Origin: Myxococcales bacterium
GTDB lineage: Bacteria > Myxococcota_A > Polyangia > Haliangiales > Haliangiaceae
DNA length: 64,000 nucleotides
Direction of reading: 5' to 3'
Assembly (NCBI GenBank): GCA_016717005.1
Contig: JADJUF010000039.1
Span: forward strand, 62,001 to 126,000
The notes under the pieces are model-generated. The model had not been told where the DNA came from, ran no database searches, and saw only the letters and a program-made list of their open reading frames with translations. Below are positions 8,476-17,325 of the stretch, in pieces (the stretch's first letter is position 1; each line of letters opens with the position of its first letter). The position numbers were made by a program, and so were the translations under genes.

Positions 8476-10539
8476 TCAGGATCGAATCCGCCTTGCCGCT
8501 CGACCATCCCTTTCCATCGATTTGGCAGGCCGCCGGCAAGGGGACTCTCCATCGCCTCGGGGTACCACGAGATCGGGAGCACCACGTCGTGCCCGGCGCT
8601 GAGCTGTTGGTCCATCGCGCCGCGATCGATCGGCGCCTGGATGCCGAACTCGCGGAAGAACCGGTCGATCTGCTCGTGAACCAGCTCGTAGCGCCCGAGC
8701 TCCAGTTGCGCCGACCCGCCGAGCAGCCCGACGGCGGACTCCGTGAGCTTGCCCATCCCGTTTGCATCCAGCCGGGTCGAGACCACGTCGCCGCCTGCGC
8801 CGATCGTCCCAGTCGAGATCGCGAGATGACGCAGCAGTTCATCTCTGGCGATGGTTGCCACGACATCATCGCCGACCTTCGCGGCGTCGGCTCCCGCGCG
8901 GACGAGCATGTCGCCATAGAGCATGTGGCTGATCCAGAGCTGGAGCTCCGCCTCGTACTGCTCTGCGTCGTGGGCCTTGGTCGGCGGATACGCGATCATC
9001 AGCGATGTCAGGAGATGGTAGAAGTCATGCTCTGCCTGGTTGCAGACGATCGTGTTGATCGCGGCGAGCTGATTCTCCAGCGCGATCGTCGGCCCCGAAA
9101 CGTTGCCGCCGGTGCTCGAGGCCGGCAGACCATTGGCAAACTGGGCGAGCATTGCGCCGCCGGCGCCCACCGCCGTCGCGAGCAAGGTCGCGCGGGTCGC
9201 GGCCTGCATGGCGAAGAACCCTGCCAGGGCCGCCGGGGCGCCGGCCGGCGTGATCGCGAGCAGCCCCGAGAGCGCCCATGTCAGGTTGCCCGCCAGGGAC
9301 AGCGCAAAGGCTCGGGTGCTCGAGCTATCGCGGGAGTCCAGCTGCGCGAGACTCAGGTGGGTCAACGCGTTGTGGTAGCCCTGCGCTCGAGCGTTCCGGA
9401 TGATGTTGAGGTTCCGGAGCACGTTGCCGGCTATCCGGTTCGTCGAGGCGTGCTCGCCGTGGCCCGTCTTCTTGATCTCCTCGGAGGTGGCGCTCATCGC
9501 CTCGTTCCTCGCCGCTAGCTCGCGGACCTCGTCGACCTCCTCGCCGTCGAGCCGCCGGCGATCGATGGCCTCGAGCTCGGCGTTCGCTCGCTCGAGGTGC
9601 GGCCCCACCTCGACGCGGACGCGCGGCGACGCGAGGCTGTGGCGGTGGCACTCGTGGTCGGTCATCAGCACGCCGAGGGCGACGTCGGAGATCCCCGCCG
9701 CGCGCCCTTTGACCACCAGCGTCGGCGCGGCGCTCTCGCGCTCCTCGACCTTCAGGATCGAGACCGTGTCCGGGTCGGTGACGGGCTCGGGCTCCCAGTG
9801 GAACTTCGTCCCCGTGGGAGCCTCGTCGCGGTTCGTGACGTCGAAGCGGATCGATCGACGCTCACCCTTCTTCAGCGTGACGGTCTGCGTCGCGGGCTTG
9901 ATCTCCGGATGGAAGCCAGCGTCGCTCGCTTCAGTCCCATTCGCCTTGCGCTGCTGCACGTTGGCGCTGGGCCCCCGCGGGCTCGTCGCGGCCGGGCCCA
10001 GCAGGTCCGCCGCGGACTGGCCGGCGACCACGCGGTCGGCGACGGCGTCAGCCTGCTGCTCGTACGCGTCGCCGGCGGCGCCGACCCCGCCGTAGAGCTG
10101 GACGCCGGCGCGCTGCTGCACGACGTGGGCGGCCTCGTGGGCGGCGGTGTGCAGGTCGGGCTGCGTCGGCGAAGGCGACGTGGTTGCCGGAGGCGAAGGC
10201 GGTGGCGCCCATGTCGGCGCAGGCGTCGGCGGCGGTACCGCCGACGTGGGCCTGGACGCCGGAGAGATCGTGATCGCCGAAGGCCCGCTGGATCGGGTCG
10301 GCGTGCGGGAGCGCGGTGGTCGGTGCGGCGACGCCGCGCTCGGCGGCGCTGTGGACGGTCGACGGATCGCGGCCCGGGATCGGCTCGGCCATCAGCTGCA
10401 CCAGCTTCTCGTTGCACCAGGCCTGGTGGGCGGCCTCGGCTTCGGGCGTGATCACCTCGGGCGACCGTGTCCGGTCACCGGTCCAGGTGTCTGTCGTCGC
10501 GCCGGTGTTGCCGTTGCCCTGCATGCGGTCGTGGCTCAT
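8433..10539 (-). CDS. DUF4157-domain protein, interrupted by one frameshift
   Basis: The start is MSHDRMQGN at 10539 with a strong GGAGG 8 bases upstream. One extra base near 10158-10164 shifts the frame: the first part reads ...GNHVAFADA and the downstream frame continues PDLHTAAHEAAHVVQQRAG. Removing one base gives about 701 residues. Residues up to about 160 form the DUF4157 domain (DPIQRAFGDHDLSGVQAHVG, and the zinc-type HEAAH motif, then DAYEQQADAVADRVV). This domain is often found on effectors of extracellular contractile injection systems. The rest holds an Ig-like strand region, a hydrophobic helical stretch (ALSGLLAITPAGAPAALAGF) and a helical C-terminus with no recognised toxin motif. 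No injection-system genes are nearby. Confidence 0.75.
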
Positions 10540-10693
10540 CGAGCTGCCTCCGCGGTCCCTGCGGGGGCCGCTCATCGTACGTCGAACTGGGTCGAGGGGG
10601 GTCACCCTGGCTATCGACCGCTCGGCGCGGCGGTTGCGTCTCGTGCGCCGAATGTTGAAATCTGCGGGCGACGGGGTGAGCCGGTCGATGCGC

Positions 10694-10747
10694 CGACGTG
10701 CCGGTCGCGTCACGCCGAACCGACGTGCCGGTCGCGTCACGCCGAAC
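10694..10747. repeat. 27-bp direct tandem repeat, two copies
   Basis: Two adjacent identical 27-bp units beginning CGACGTGCCGGTCGCGTCAC lie between the divergent DUF4157 and 10805 genes, about 60 bases before the ATG of the latter. A third partial unit follows (CGGCCTGCCGCATCA-like). They could be operator repeats or simple duplication; there is no coding potential here. Confidence 0.8.
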
Positions 10748-10804
10748 CGGCCTGCCGCATCAGGCTGTTGCGTCGCGCCGGCTCCTGGGCGCAGGATCGA
10801 TCGG

Positions 10805-11722
10805 ATGAAGGGACTTTTCACCGCGATCGCGGTCATGGCTGCGCTGTGCCTCGGGGCCAACCAGGCCCGGGCGCAGCTCGAGCTGAAGAACGACGGCTTC
10901 GTCAACGGTCAGGCAGCCGGCTTCCAGGGCGGCTTCGTCGCCACCGAGATCGGCGCGTCGCGGTTCATCGCGCCGTCCGCTGGCCGCACGCTGCAGTCGG
11001 TCGTGCTGCTGTTCGGCGGCGCCAGCTCGACCCAGACCATCACGCTCCATGTCTGGGACGACTCGGCGGGCGCGACCACGCCGGGCGCGGAGCTGTTCCA
11101 GGGCGACTTCCAGCTCACCGGCTCCAACGACAACCTGTCGTCGCTCGACCTGACCGGGATGAACGTCGTGGTGCCGATGCAGTTCCGCGTCGGGATCGAG
11201 TTCCAGCACGCCGGACTGCCGTCGATCGCGCGCGATGACGACGGCAGCATCAGCGCGGGGAGGAACTTCATCCTCGCGCAAGGCATCGGCTGGGTGACAT
11301 CCCAGACGCTGGGCCTCACCGGCGACTGGATCCTCCGCGCGATCGTCAGCGACGCCGGCGGCTCCCCCGACGCGGGCCCGGGCGGCCCCGACGCGGGCCC
11401 GGGCGGCCCCGACGCGGGCCCCGGCTCGCCGGACGCAGGCCCCGGCGCCCCCGACGGGGGCACGACGGGCTGCAACGGCAACAGCGAGTGCCCGGTCGGG
11501 CAGTTCTGCGACACGCAGCTGCACACGTGCACGTTCGAGTGCCGGACCAGCGACGACTGTGGCGGCGGCACCTGCAACAGCCTCGGCCAGTGCCTGGCGG
11601 CCGAGGGCGACAGCGGCGGCTGCTGCTCGACCGGCGCGACGACGACCGGCGGCATGCTCGGCGCGCTGGGCCTGGCGGGCGCGGTCGGGCTGCTGGTGAC
11701 GCGGCGTCGGCGCAAGGCCTGA
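10805..11722 (+). CDS. Secreted protein with a MYXO-CTERM-like anchor
   Basis: 305 residues. Signal peptide (cleavage near ARA-Q), then a beta-rich domain of about 160 residues beginning QLELKNDGF. Next comes a linker of four 7-residue repeats (PDAGPGG, PDAGPGG, PDAGPGS, PDAGPGA; 21-bp DNA repeats at 11366-11449) and a Cys-rich knot (CNGNSECPVGQFC, then CTFECRTSDDC). The tail is GGCCSTG, a hydrophobic helix (MLGALGLAGAVGLLV) and RRRRKA, typical of myxobacterial MYXO-CTERM sorting tails, which suggests cell-surface display. The Cys-rich knot closely resembles that of the next protein. Its TGA shares a base with the start of the next gene (TGATG). Confidence 0.72.
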   Translation: MKGLFTAIAVMAALCLGANQARAQLELKNDGFVNGQAAGFQGGFVATEIGASRFIAPSAGRTLQSVVLLFGGASSTQTITLHVWDDSAGATTPGAELFQGDFQLTGSNDNLSSLDLTGMNVVVPMQFRVGIEFQHAGLPSIARDDDGSISAGRNFILAQGIGWVTSQTLGLTGDWILRAIVSDAGGSPDAGPGGPDAGPGGPDAGPGSPDAGPGAPDGGTTGCNGNSECPVGQFCDTQLHTCTFECRTSDDCGGGTCNSLGQCLAAEGDSGGCCSTGATTTGGMLGALGLAGAVGLLVTRRRRKA

Positions 11723-13242
11723 TGCGGCGCGCGCTGGCGGCGGTGATCCTGGCGGCGCTGGCGGCGCCGGCCGCGGCGTCGGTCGTGCTGCCGCTGACGC
11801 CGGCCGACCTCGAGGCCGGGGCCGAGCGGGTCGCGACCGCGACGGTCACCGCCCTGGCCCCGCGCTGGAGCGCCGACGGCACCCGGGTCGAGACGGTGGT
11901 GACGCTGGCCGCCGACGACGGCGCCGCGCTGACGATCGTGCAGCCCGGCGGTGACCTCGGCCGCGTACGCCAGGAGATCCTGGGCATGCCGCGCTACCGC
12001 GTCGGCGAGCGCGCGCGCTTCTACCTGCGCCACAACCCGGGCGGCGTCACCTGGCGGGTCTACGGCTGGAGCCAGGGCAAGTGGGACCAGCGCACGATCG
12101 CCGGCGTGCCGGTGTTCCTGCCCGGGCCGCGGCCCGATGACGCCGCGTTCGCGCACAACGGCATGATCTGGCCGGCCGCGCGCATGCCGGTGCCGTACCT
12201 GATCAACTCGGCCGGCAGCGACGACCTGACGATGCCGGAGGTCACCACCGCGATCCACGCCGCGTTCCAGACCTGGCAGGACGTGCCGTGCTCGACCCTG
12301 ACGTTCCAGGACGCCGGGCCGACCACGCTGGGCGTCGCGATCGACGGCCAGAACGCGATCCTGTTCATCGAGAGCGGCTGGATCTACGGCGCCGAGGCCG
12401 CCGGCGCGACCGCGCTGACGATCCTCGACGGCCAGCAGACCGCCGACGTCGCGATGAACGGCGAGCAGTTCCACTGGGCGATCGGCCCGAGCGGCGCGCT
12501 GGCCGCGAGCGGCACGTTCGATCTGCAGGCGGTCTTGACCCACGAGCTCGGGCACTTCAGCGGCCTCGGCCACACCCAGCGCGCCCACGACACGATGTAC
12601 TACTCGTGGACGCCGTGGGCCGGCCAGCGCGTGCCGTCGGCCGACGACAAGCTCGGCCTGTGCACGATCTACCCGACCGCCGGCGACGAGTGCGCCGCCG
12701 CCGGCAGCGGCTGCCCGACCGGCCAGACCTGCACGACCACGGCGGCCGGCCGGCTGTGCGACGGCGCGATCGATCCGATCGGCGCGCCGTGCAACTACGA
12801 CTACGTCGAGTGCGGCGACTTCTGCCTGTTCACGGTCGCCGACCTGTCCGACGGCTACTGCTCGCGCTTCTGCGACAGCAACGCCGACTGCCCGCTCAGC
12901 CACCACTGCGCGCCGGCCTCGGCCGGGTCGATGCCGGTCAACGTGTGCTTCGCTGGCGCCCAGCCGCCGCCGCCGACCGACGCGTCCACCGGCTGCCCCG
13001 GCGACGACGCCTGCCCGGCCGGCCAGTACTGCTCGACGATGGCGGCCTGCACCTTCGACTGCCGCACCACCGACGACTGTCCGCGCGACGAGCTGTGCGA
13101 TCCGCGCGGCCGCTGCGTCGCCGGCCCCGGCGGCGGCGACGGCGGCGGCTGTGGCTGCGGCGCCGGGTCCGGTCCGGCCGGTGCGGGCGCGCTCGCGTTG
13201 ATCGTGGCCGCGGTCGCGAGCCGCCGACGTCGCCGCCGCTGA
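11722..13242 (+). CDS. Secreted matrixin-like zinc metalloprotease with MYXO-CTERM-like tail
   Basis: 506 residues. Signal peptide (AAPAAAS), then an N-terminal region of about 140 residues and a metzincin domain. HELGHFSGLGH at 274-284 gives the HExxHxxGxxH zinc site with Glu275 as catalytic base. The following DTMYY supplies the Met-turn, as in M10/M57-type proteases. After the protease come Cys-rich modules (CPTGQTCTTTAAGRLC, CDSNADCPLSHHC, CPAGQYCSTMAAC) and the tail GGGCGCGAGSG, a hydrophobic helix, then an Arg cluster. Probably surface-displayed, acting on extracellular proteins. Translationally coupled to the preceding surface protein through TGATG. Confidence 0.82.
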   Translation: MRRALAAVILAALAAPAAASVVLPLTPADLEAGAERVATATVTALAPRWSADGTRVETVVTLAADDGAALTIVQPGGDLGRVRQEILGMPRYRVGERARFYLRHNPGGVTWRVYGWSQGKWDQRTIAGVPVFLPGPRPDDAAFAHNGMIWPAARMPVPYLINSAGSDDLTMPEVTTAIHAAFQTWQDVPCSTLTFQDAGPTTLGVAIDGQNAILFIESGWIYGAEAAGATALTILDGQQTADVAMNGEQFHWAIGPSGALAASGTFDLQAVLTHELGHFSGLGHTQRAHDTMYYSWTPWAGQRVPSADDKLGLCTIYPTAGDECAAAGSGCPTGQTCTTTAAGRLCDGAIDPIGAPCNYDYVECGDFCLFTVADLSDGYCSRFCDSNADCPLSHHCAPASAGSMPVNVCFAGAQPPPPTDASTGCPGDDACPAGQYCSTMAACTFDCRTTDDCPRDELCDPRGRCVAGPGGGDGGGCGCGAGSGPAGAGALALIVAAVASRRRRRR

Positions 13243-13280
13243 CCGCCCCGACGCGCACGACCTGCGCTACCCTGCGGCCC

Positions 13281-13700
13281 TTGTCGACGGAACGTCCTCA
13301 CGCCCGCGCGCGGGTCGCCGCGCTCGCGCTCGCGCTGGCGCTGGCGGCGTGCGAGACCGCCGACGATCGCCCGGCGTCGTGGGCCTACGTCCACACCGCG
13401 GTCCTCGAGCCGGCGTGCGCGACCGCCGGCTGCCACAGCCGCGCGACCGCGCGGGCCGCGGTCGATCTGTCGACCAGCGCCTCGGCCTACGCGGTGCTGG
13501 TGGGCCGGGTGTGCGGCGCGCCGGTCCTGCCGGGCGATCCGATCGGCAACTTCGTCCGGCCCGGTCACCCCGAGAGCTCGCGCCTGATGTACCTGCTGCG
13601 CGGCGAGCGCACGACGATCATGCCGCCCGACGTGCCGCTGCCCGACGGCGAGATCGCGGTGATCGAGCGCTGGATCCTCGAGGGCGCGACGTGCGACTGA
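13281..13700 (+). CDS. Heme-binding lipoprotein with a CX4CH motif
   Basis: 139 residues. No ATG or GTG fits; I place the start at the TTG at 13281, which gives a short basic N-terminus, a Leu/Ala core and the lipobox LAAC. CATAGCH is the CX4CH variant common in planctomycete/myxobacterial 'PSCyt'-type lipoproteins (family knowledge). A downstream MPP in TTIMPPDVPLPDGE may supply the distal heme ligand Met. Predicted to carry one c-type heme in the periplasm or at the outer membrane. It overlaps the following porin-like gene by 10 bases, which suggests one operon. Confidence 0.68.
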   Translation: MSTERPHARARVAALALALALAACETADDRPASWAYVHTAVLEPACATAGCHSRATARAAVDLSTSASAYAVLVGRVCGAPVLPGDPIGNFVRPGHPESSRLMYLLRGERTTIMPPDVPLPDGEIAVIERWILEGATCD

Positions 13701-14836
13701 CCGCGCGGGCCGTACAGTTCGCGCTGATCGTGCTGACGCTCACCGCGCTGGCCAGCGCCGCGGCCGCGTACCCGCAGCTCCAGCTCTCGACCGGCGCCAC
13801 CCGCTGCAGCGAGTGCCACGTCGCGCCGAGCGGCGGCGGCCTGCTCACCGACTACGGCCGCGGCGAGGTCGGCGACACGATCAGCCTCGGCGGCGACGGC
13901 GCGCTCCTGCACGGCGCCTGGGCGCCCCCGAGCTGGCTGGCGCTCGGCGGCGACGTGCGCCTGGCGCTGGGCGGGAAGCAGCTCGACGGCGAGGCGGCCG
14001 AGGTGCTGGCGTTCCCGATGCAGGCCGACCTCTACGCGCGCGCCGCGCTGGGGCCGGTGTCGCTCAACCTGACCGTCGGCGGCAACGGCGCCGCGCGCGG
14101 GCGCCCGGCCGGCGCGACGGCGCTCAACTACCTCGCGTCGCGCCAGCACTACCTCGCGTACCAGCCCGACGGCGCCGCGTGGTCGGTGCGGGCCGGCCGG
14201 TTCTTCCCGACGCTCGGCGTGCGCACGCAGGATCACACCGCGTACCCGCGCCGCCACCTCGACATGTACCTGCTCGAGGAGCCCTACGCGCTCGAGGGCA
14301 CGCTGGCGCGCGGCCGCTGGGAGCTGTTCGCGTCGGCGTTCGTCGGCAACCCGATCCCCGCGACCGGCGGCGGCGCCGGCGCGCGCGGCGGCACCGCCTA
14401 CGCCGAGCGGCTGATCGCCGACGGCGAGGGCGCCCTCGCCGGCCAGGCCCGGGTCACGTTCGGTCCCGCCGATCATCGCTACCTGGTCGGCGCGGTCGCC
14501 AAGCGCTGGCTGGCCGGGCCCAAGCTGATGGCGCTGGCCGAGGTCGACCTGCAGCGCCAGACGATCACTGACGGCGGCTTCACGCGCTACCAGCTGGTCG
14601 GCTACCTCGGCGTCACGCGCGTGATGCTGCCCGGCTACCTCGTCGGCGTCGCGGTGCAGCGGTTCGCGCCCGACGTCAGTTTCGGCGGCACCACCCGCAA
14701 CGCGCTCGAGCTGAACCTGCAGGCGTTCCCGTGGGCCCACGTCGAGGCCCACCTGCTGGGCCGGGCCGAGGCCACCGGCGGCGACACCACCCACCCCAAC
14801 CTGCTGGCGCTGCTCCAGCTCCACTACTACCTGTGA
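13691..14836 (+). CDS. Outer-membrane beta-barrel with an N-terminal c-type heme motif
   Basis: 381 residues from a GTG start overlapping the upstream stop. Signal peptide to about AAAAY; then CSECH at 39-43 directly after cleavage, so one heme c sits at the mature N-terminus. The remaining 300 or so residues alternate short amphipathic strands (DVRLALGGKQ, QADLYARAALGPVSLNLTVG, WSVRAGRFFPTLGV) and end in QLHYYL, with an aromatic residue near the C-terminus as in barrel proteins. A heme at the mouth of a porin-like barrel, encoded between heme lipoproteins, suggests electron transfer across the outer membrane (inference). It could instead be a non-conducting outer-membrane cytochrome. Confidence 0.68.
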   Translation: MRLTARAVQFALIVLTLTALASAAAAYPQLQLSTGATRCSECHVAPSGGGLLTDYGRGEVGDTISLGGDGALLHGAWAPPSWLALGGDVRLALGGKQLDGEAAEVLAFPMQADLYARAALGPVSLNLTVGGNGAARGRPAGATALNYLASRQHYLAYQPDGAAWSVRAGRFFPTLGVRTQDHTAYPRRHLDMYLLEEPYALEGTLARGRWELFASAFVGNPIPATGGGAGARGGTAYAERLIADGEGALAGQARVTFGPADHRYLVGAVAKRWLAGPKLMALAEVDLQRQTITDGGFTRYQLVGYLGVTRVMLPGYLVGVAVQRFAPDVSFGGTTRNALELNLQAFPWAHVEAHLLGRAEATGGDTTHPNLLALLQLHYYL

Positions 14837-14841
14837 GGACG

Positions 14842-15567
14842 ATGCGCGCCCTGCTCGTCACGCCGCTCGTGGTCACGCTCGCGTGCGCGACCGATCCGGT
14901 GCCCAGCCAGCCGAGCTGGCAGGTCGACGTGATGCCGGTGCTGGCCGCGAACTGCGTGCGCTGCCACGGCTACCCGACCAGCGGCTTCGCCACGCCGGGC
15001 TTCCGCCTCGACTCCTACGGCGCGACGCTCCTGGCCTCGGGCGATCTGATCCGCGGCGCCGGCGAGAACGCCACGATCCTGGCCCGCCGCACCAAGGCCG
15101 CGATCCGCGCGCCCGGCGAGCTGGCGATGCCGCCCGGGCGCACGCTCGGCGACGACGAGATCGCGGTGCTGCGCAACTGGGCCGGCCTCGTCGACGGCTC
15201 GCTCAAGGCGCCGCGCGGCCCCGGCCGCCCCGACAACACGCCGCCGACCCTGACCTTCACCGAGGTCGGGCGCGCCGGCGCGGTGATCACGTTCGCGTAC
15301 GAGCTGCGCGACGCCGATCGCGATCTGGTGGTCGGCAGCGTGCTCGGCCCGGTCGTCAACGCCCAGGGCCAGGCTGGCGTCGGCCCGATCGCCGACCTGC
15401 TCAGCGGCCGCGCGGTCGTCACCTGGGACACCGCCGCGATCGCGCCCGGCACGTACCTGCTGACCGCGCGCCTCGACGACGGCGCCGACGTCGACGGCCC
15501 CGAGGGCACCGACGACTTCATCGAGATCGGGCTCGGCCAGATCACCGTGACCGCGGGGCTGCGGTGA
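14842..15567 (+). CDS. Cytochrome-c-like lipoprotein with C-terminal beta domain
   Basis: 241 residues. Lipobox TLAC with Cys15. CVRCH at 38-42 is the single heme motif, in the context VMPVLAANCVRCHG typical of PSCyt1-type domains, and MPPGRTLGDDEI supplies a likely distal Met. Residues from about 130 (PDNTPPTLTFTEVGRAG) form an Ig/cadherin-like beta domain. Starts 5 bases after the barrel gene and its stop overlaps the next start (GTGA), so the four genes 13281-16001 are tightly coupled. Confidence 0.72.
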   Translation: MRALLVTPLVVTLACATDPVPSQPSWQVDVMPVLAANCVRCHGYPTSGFATPGFRLDSYGATLLASGDLIRGAGENATILARRTKAAIRAPGELAMPPGRTLGDDEIAVLRNWAGLVDGSLKAPRGPGRPDNTPPTLTFTEVGRAGAVITFAYELRDADRDLVVGSVLGPVVNAQGQAGVGPIADLLSGRAVVTWDTAAIAPGTYLLTARLDDGADVDGPEGTDDFIEIGLGQITVTAGLR

Positions 15568-16001
15568 GGGCGATCGCCGCGGCGCTGGCGCTGACGGTGG
15601 CCGCGTGCGCCGAGGACGTGTCGCCGCCGCCGCTGGGCGACTACACCACCTGGTACCGCGTCGACACCTACGGCGACGCGCCGGGCCACGGCGCCAGCTA
15701 CCGCGTCATCTACGTCAACGACGTCGCCCGGACCTCGGGCCCGATCGAGGCCGACGCGGTGCTGGTCAAGGAGATCCGCGACGACGACGGCGGCCGCCCG
15801 GGCGCGCTGCGCTACGTCGCGATCATGCGCAAGCTGCGAGCCGGCCCCGACCCCGCCGACGAGGGCGGCTGGCTGTTCACCAAGGCCGCGACCCCGGGCG
15901 GCGCCGAGACTCACAGCGCGGCGTGCTGGAACCGCTGCCACGCCCAGGCCCCGCTGGCCGGGGTCTGGCTCGACTACACCCAGTTCCCGGCGCCGCCGTA
16001 G
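15564..16001 (+). CDS. Cytochrome P460-like heme lipoprotein
   Basis: 145 residues from a GTG overlapping the previous stop. Lipobox VAAC (Cys15). The middle reads as a small beta sandwich: YRVIYVNDVAR, DAVLVKEIRD, VAIMRKLR and GWLFTKAATPGGAE. This strand order, with 'VKEI' and a C-terminal heme attachment site, resembles cytochrome P460 proteins. The heme motif is CWNRCH at 121-126, that is CX3CH rather than CXXCH. P460-type proteins act on NO, hydroxylamine or similar small nitrogen compounds; that role is not shown here. Ends 14 bases from the convergent DUF1552 gene. Confidence 0.58.
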   Translation: MRAIAAALALTVAACAEDVSPPPLGDYTTWYRVDTYGDAPGHGASYRVIYVNDVARTSGPIEADAVLVKEIRDDDGGRPGALRYVAIMRKLRAGPDPADEGGWLFTKAATPGGAETHSAACWNRCHAQAPLAGVWLDYTQFPAPP

Positions 16002-16014
16002 CGCGGAGACGGAC

Positions 16015-17325
16015 CTAGACCAGCACGCCCGGCAGCGGCCGGGTGCCGTCGTCGCCGAAGGTCGTGGTCGGCCGGCCCAGGCCGGTCATCAGCGCGATGA
16101 ACAGATCGGCCATGGCCGCGCCGGCCGCGCGCCGGTGGGTGCCGGTCGCGATCGTGCCGCCGCCGCCGCCGAGCACCACGACCGGCAGGTTCGAGTGGCG
16201 GTGGGCGTCGCCGTCCTCGATCTCCGACGAGCAGAACACGACGCTGTTGTCGAGCGCGGTCGCGCCGTCGCCGTCGTCGATCGCCGCCAGCTTGCCGGCC
16301 AGGTAGGCCAGCTCGCCGATCTCCCAGGTGTTGATCTGGGTCAGCTTGTCGAGGTTCGAGGTGTTGCCCATGTGGTGCGACAGCTCGTGGTGCGACTCGG
16401 TGATCCCGATCTGCGGGTGGGCGTTGCCCGAGCCGGCGTTGCCGAGCATGAACGTCGCGACCCGGGTCAGATCGCACTCGAACGCGATCGCGATCAGATC
16501 GATCATCGCCCGCGAGCGCGCCGCGAACGACAGGCCCGAGGCCGGGCGCTCGCCCGGGCGGCACACGCTGGCCGGCTGCGCGACCCGGCCCTCGAGCTCG
16601 CGCACCGAGGTCAGGTACTCGTCGAGCTTGGCCTGATCGGTCTTGCCCAGCGACGCCCGCAAGGACGTGGCCTGGTCGAGCGACGTGTCGAGCACGCTGG
16701 TGCGGTAGCGCTGGCGCCGCGCGACCTCGGCGGCCGACGCGTCAGGATCGTAGCCGGCGAACAGGCGATCGAAGACCGCCGCCGGGTTGGTCTGCTTGGG
16801 CAGCGGCGTCGTCGGGCCGGCCCAGGCGATCGAGCGCGCGTAGGCGCAGCTGTAGCCGGTGTCGCAGTCGCCGACCGCGGCGCCGCCGTCGGTGCCGAGC
16901 TCGAGCGACGGGTACGGCCGGCCCTCGGACAGGACCGGCGCCAGCAGCTGGTCGACCGAGACGCCGTTCAAGATGTCGGCGCCCGCGGTCTTGCGCACGT
17001 GGGTCGCCGTCAAGAACGCGCCGGTGCCGGCCGCGTGATCGCCGCCGCCGTCGGACCGCCCCGGCGTGTTGTTGACGCCGGTCAGCACCAGCGTGTGCGC
17101 GCGGTACGGCTCGAGCGGCGCCAGGATCGGCGACGACCAGGCCGGGCCCTCGGCCGCCGGCGTCCAGTTGCTCATGACGATGCCGCACGGCAGGTAGAAC
17201 GCGAGGAAGCGCTTGCGCTGGGCCGCGGCGGCGCCGCGCGCGGTGCGCGGCCCCAGCGACGCGAGCCACGGCAGGGCGATCAACGCCCCGGCCCCACCCA
17301 GGAATCGACGACGGCTGACGCTCAT
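16015..17325 (-). CDS. DUF1552 family protein with Tat signal
   Basis: 436 residues. The N-terminus SRRRFLGG followed by a hydrophobic stretch is a twin-arginine signal, so it is exported folded. The body matches the DUF1552 family: LAFYLPCGIVMSNWTP, LVLTGVNN, GDHAAGTGAFLT, ESHHELSHHMGN and SSEIEDGDAHRHSNLPVVVLG. The His/Asp pattern resembles alkaline-phosphatase-like sulfatases (DUF1501 relatives), but function is unknown. The ATG overlaps the stop of the upstream DUF1592 gene (ATGA); the pair recurs together in myxobacteria and planctomycetes. Confidence 0.88.
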   Translation of the reverse strand: MSVSRRRFLGGAGALIALPWLASLGPRTARGAAAAQRKRFLAFYLPCGIVMSNWTPAAEGPAWSSPILAPLEPYRAHTLVLTGVNNTPGRSDGGGDHAAGTGAFLTATHVRKTAGADILNGVSVDQLLAPVLSEGRPYPSLELGTDGGAAVGDCDTGYSCAYARSIAWAGPTTPLPKQTNPAAVFDRLFAGYDPDASAAEVARRQRYRTSVLDTSLDQATSLRASLGKTDQAKLDEYLTSVRELEGRVAQPASVCRPGERPASGLSFAARSRAMIDLIAIAFECDLTRVATFMLGNAGSGNAHPQIGITESHHELSHHMGNTSNLDKLTQINTWEIGELAYLAGKLAAIDDGDGATALDNSVVFCSSEIEDGDAHRHSNLPVVVLGGGGGTIATGTHRRAAGAAMADLFIALMTGLGRPTTTFGDDGTRPLPGVLV

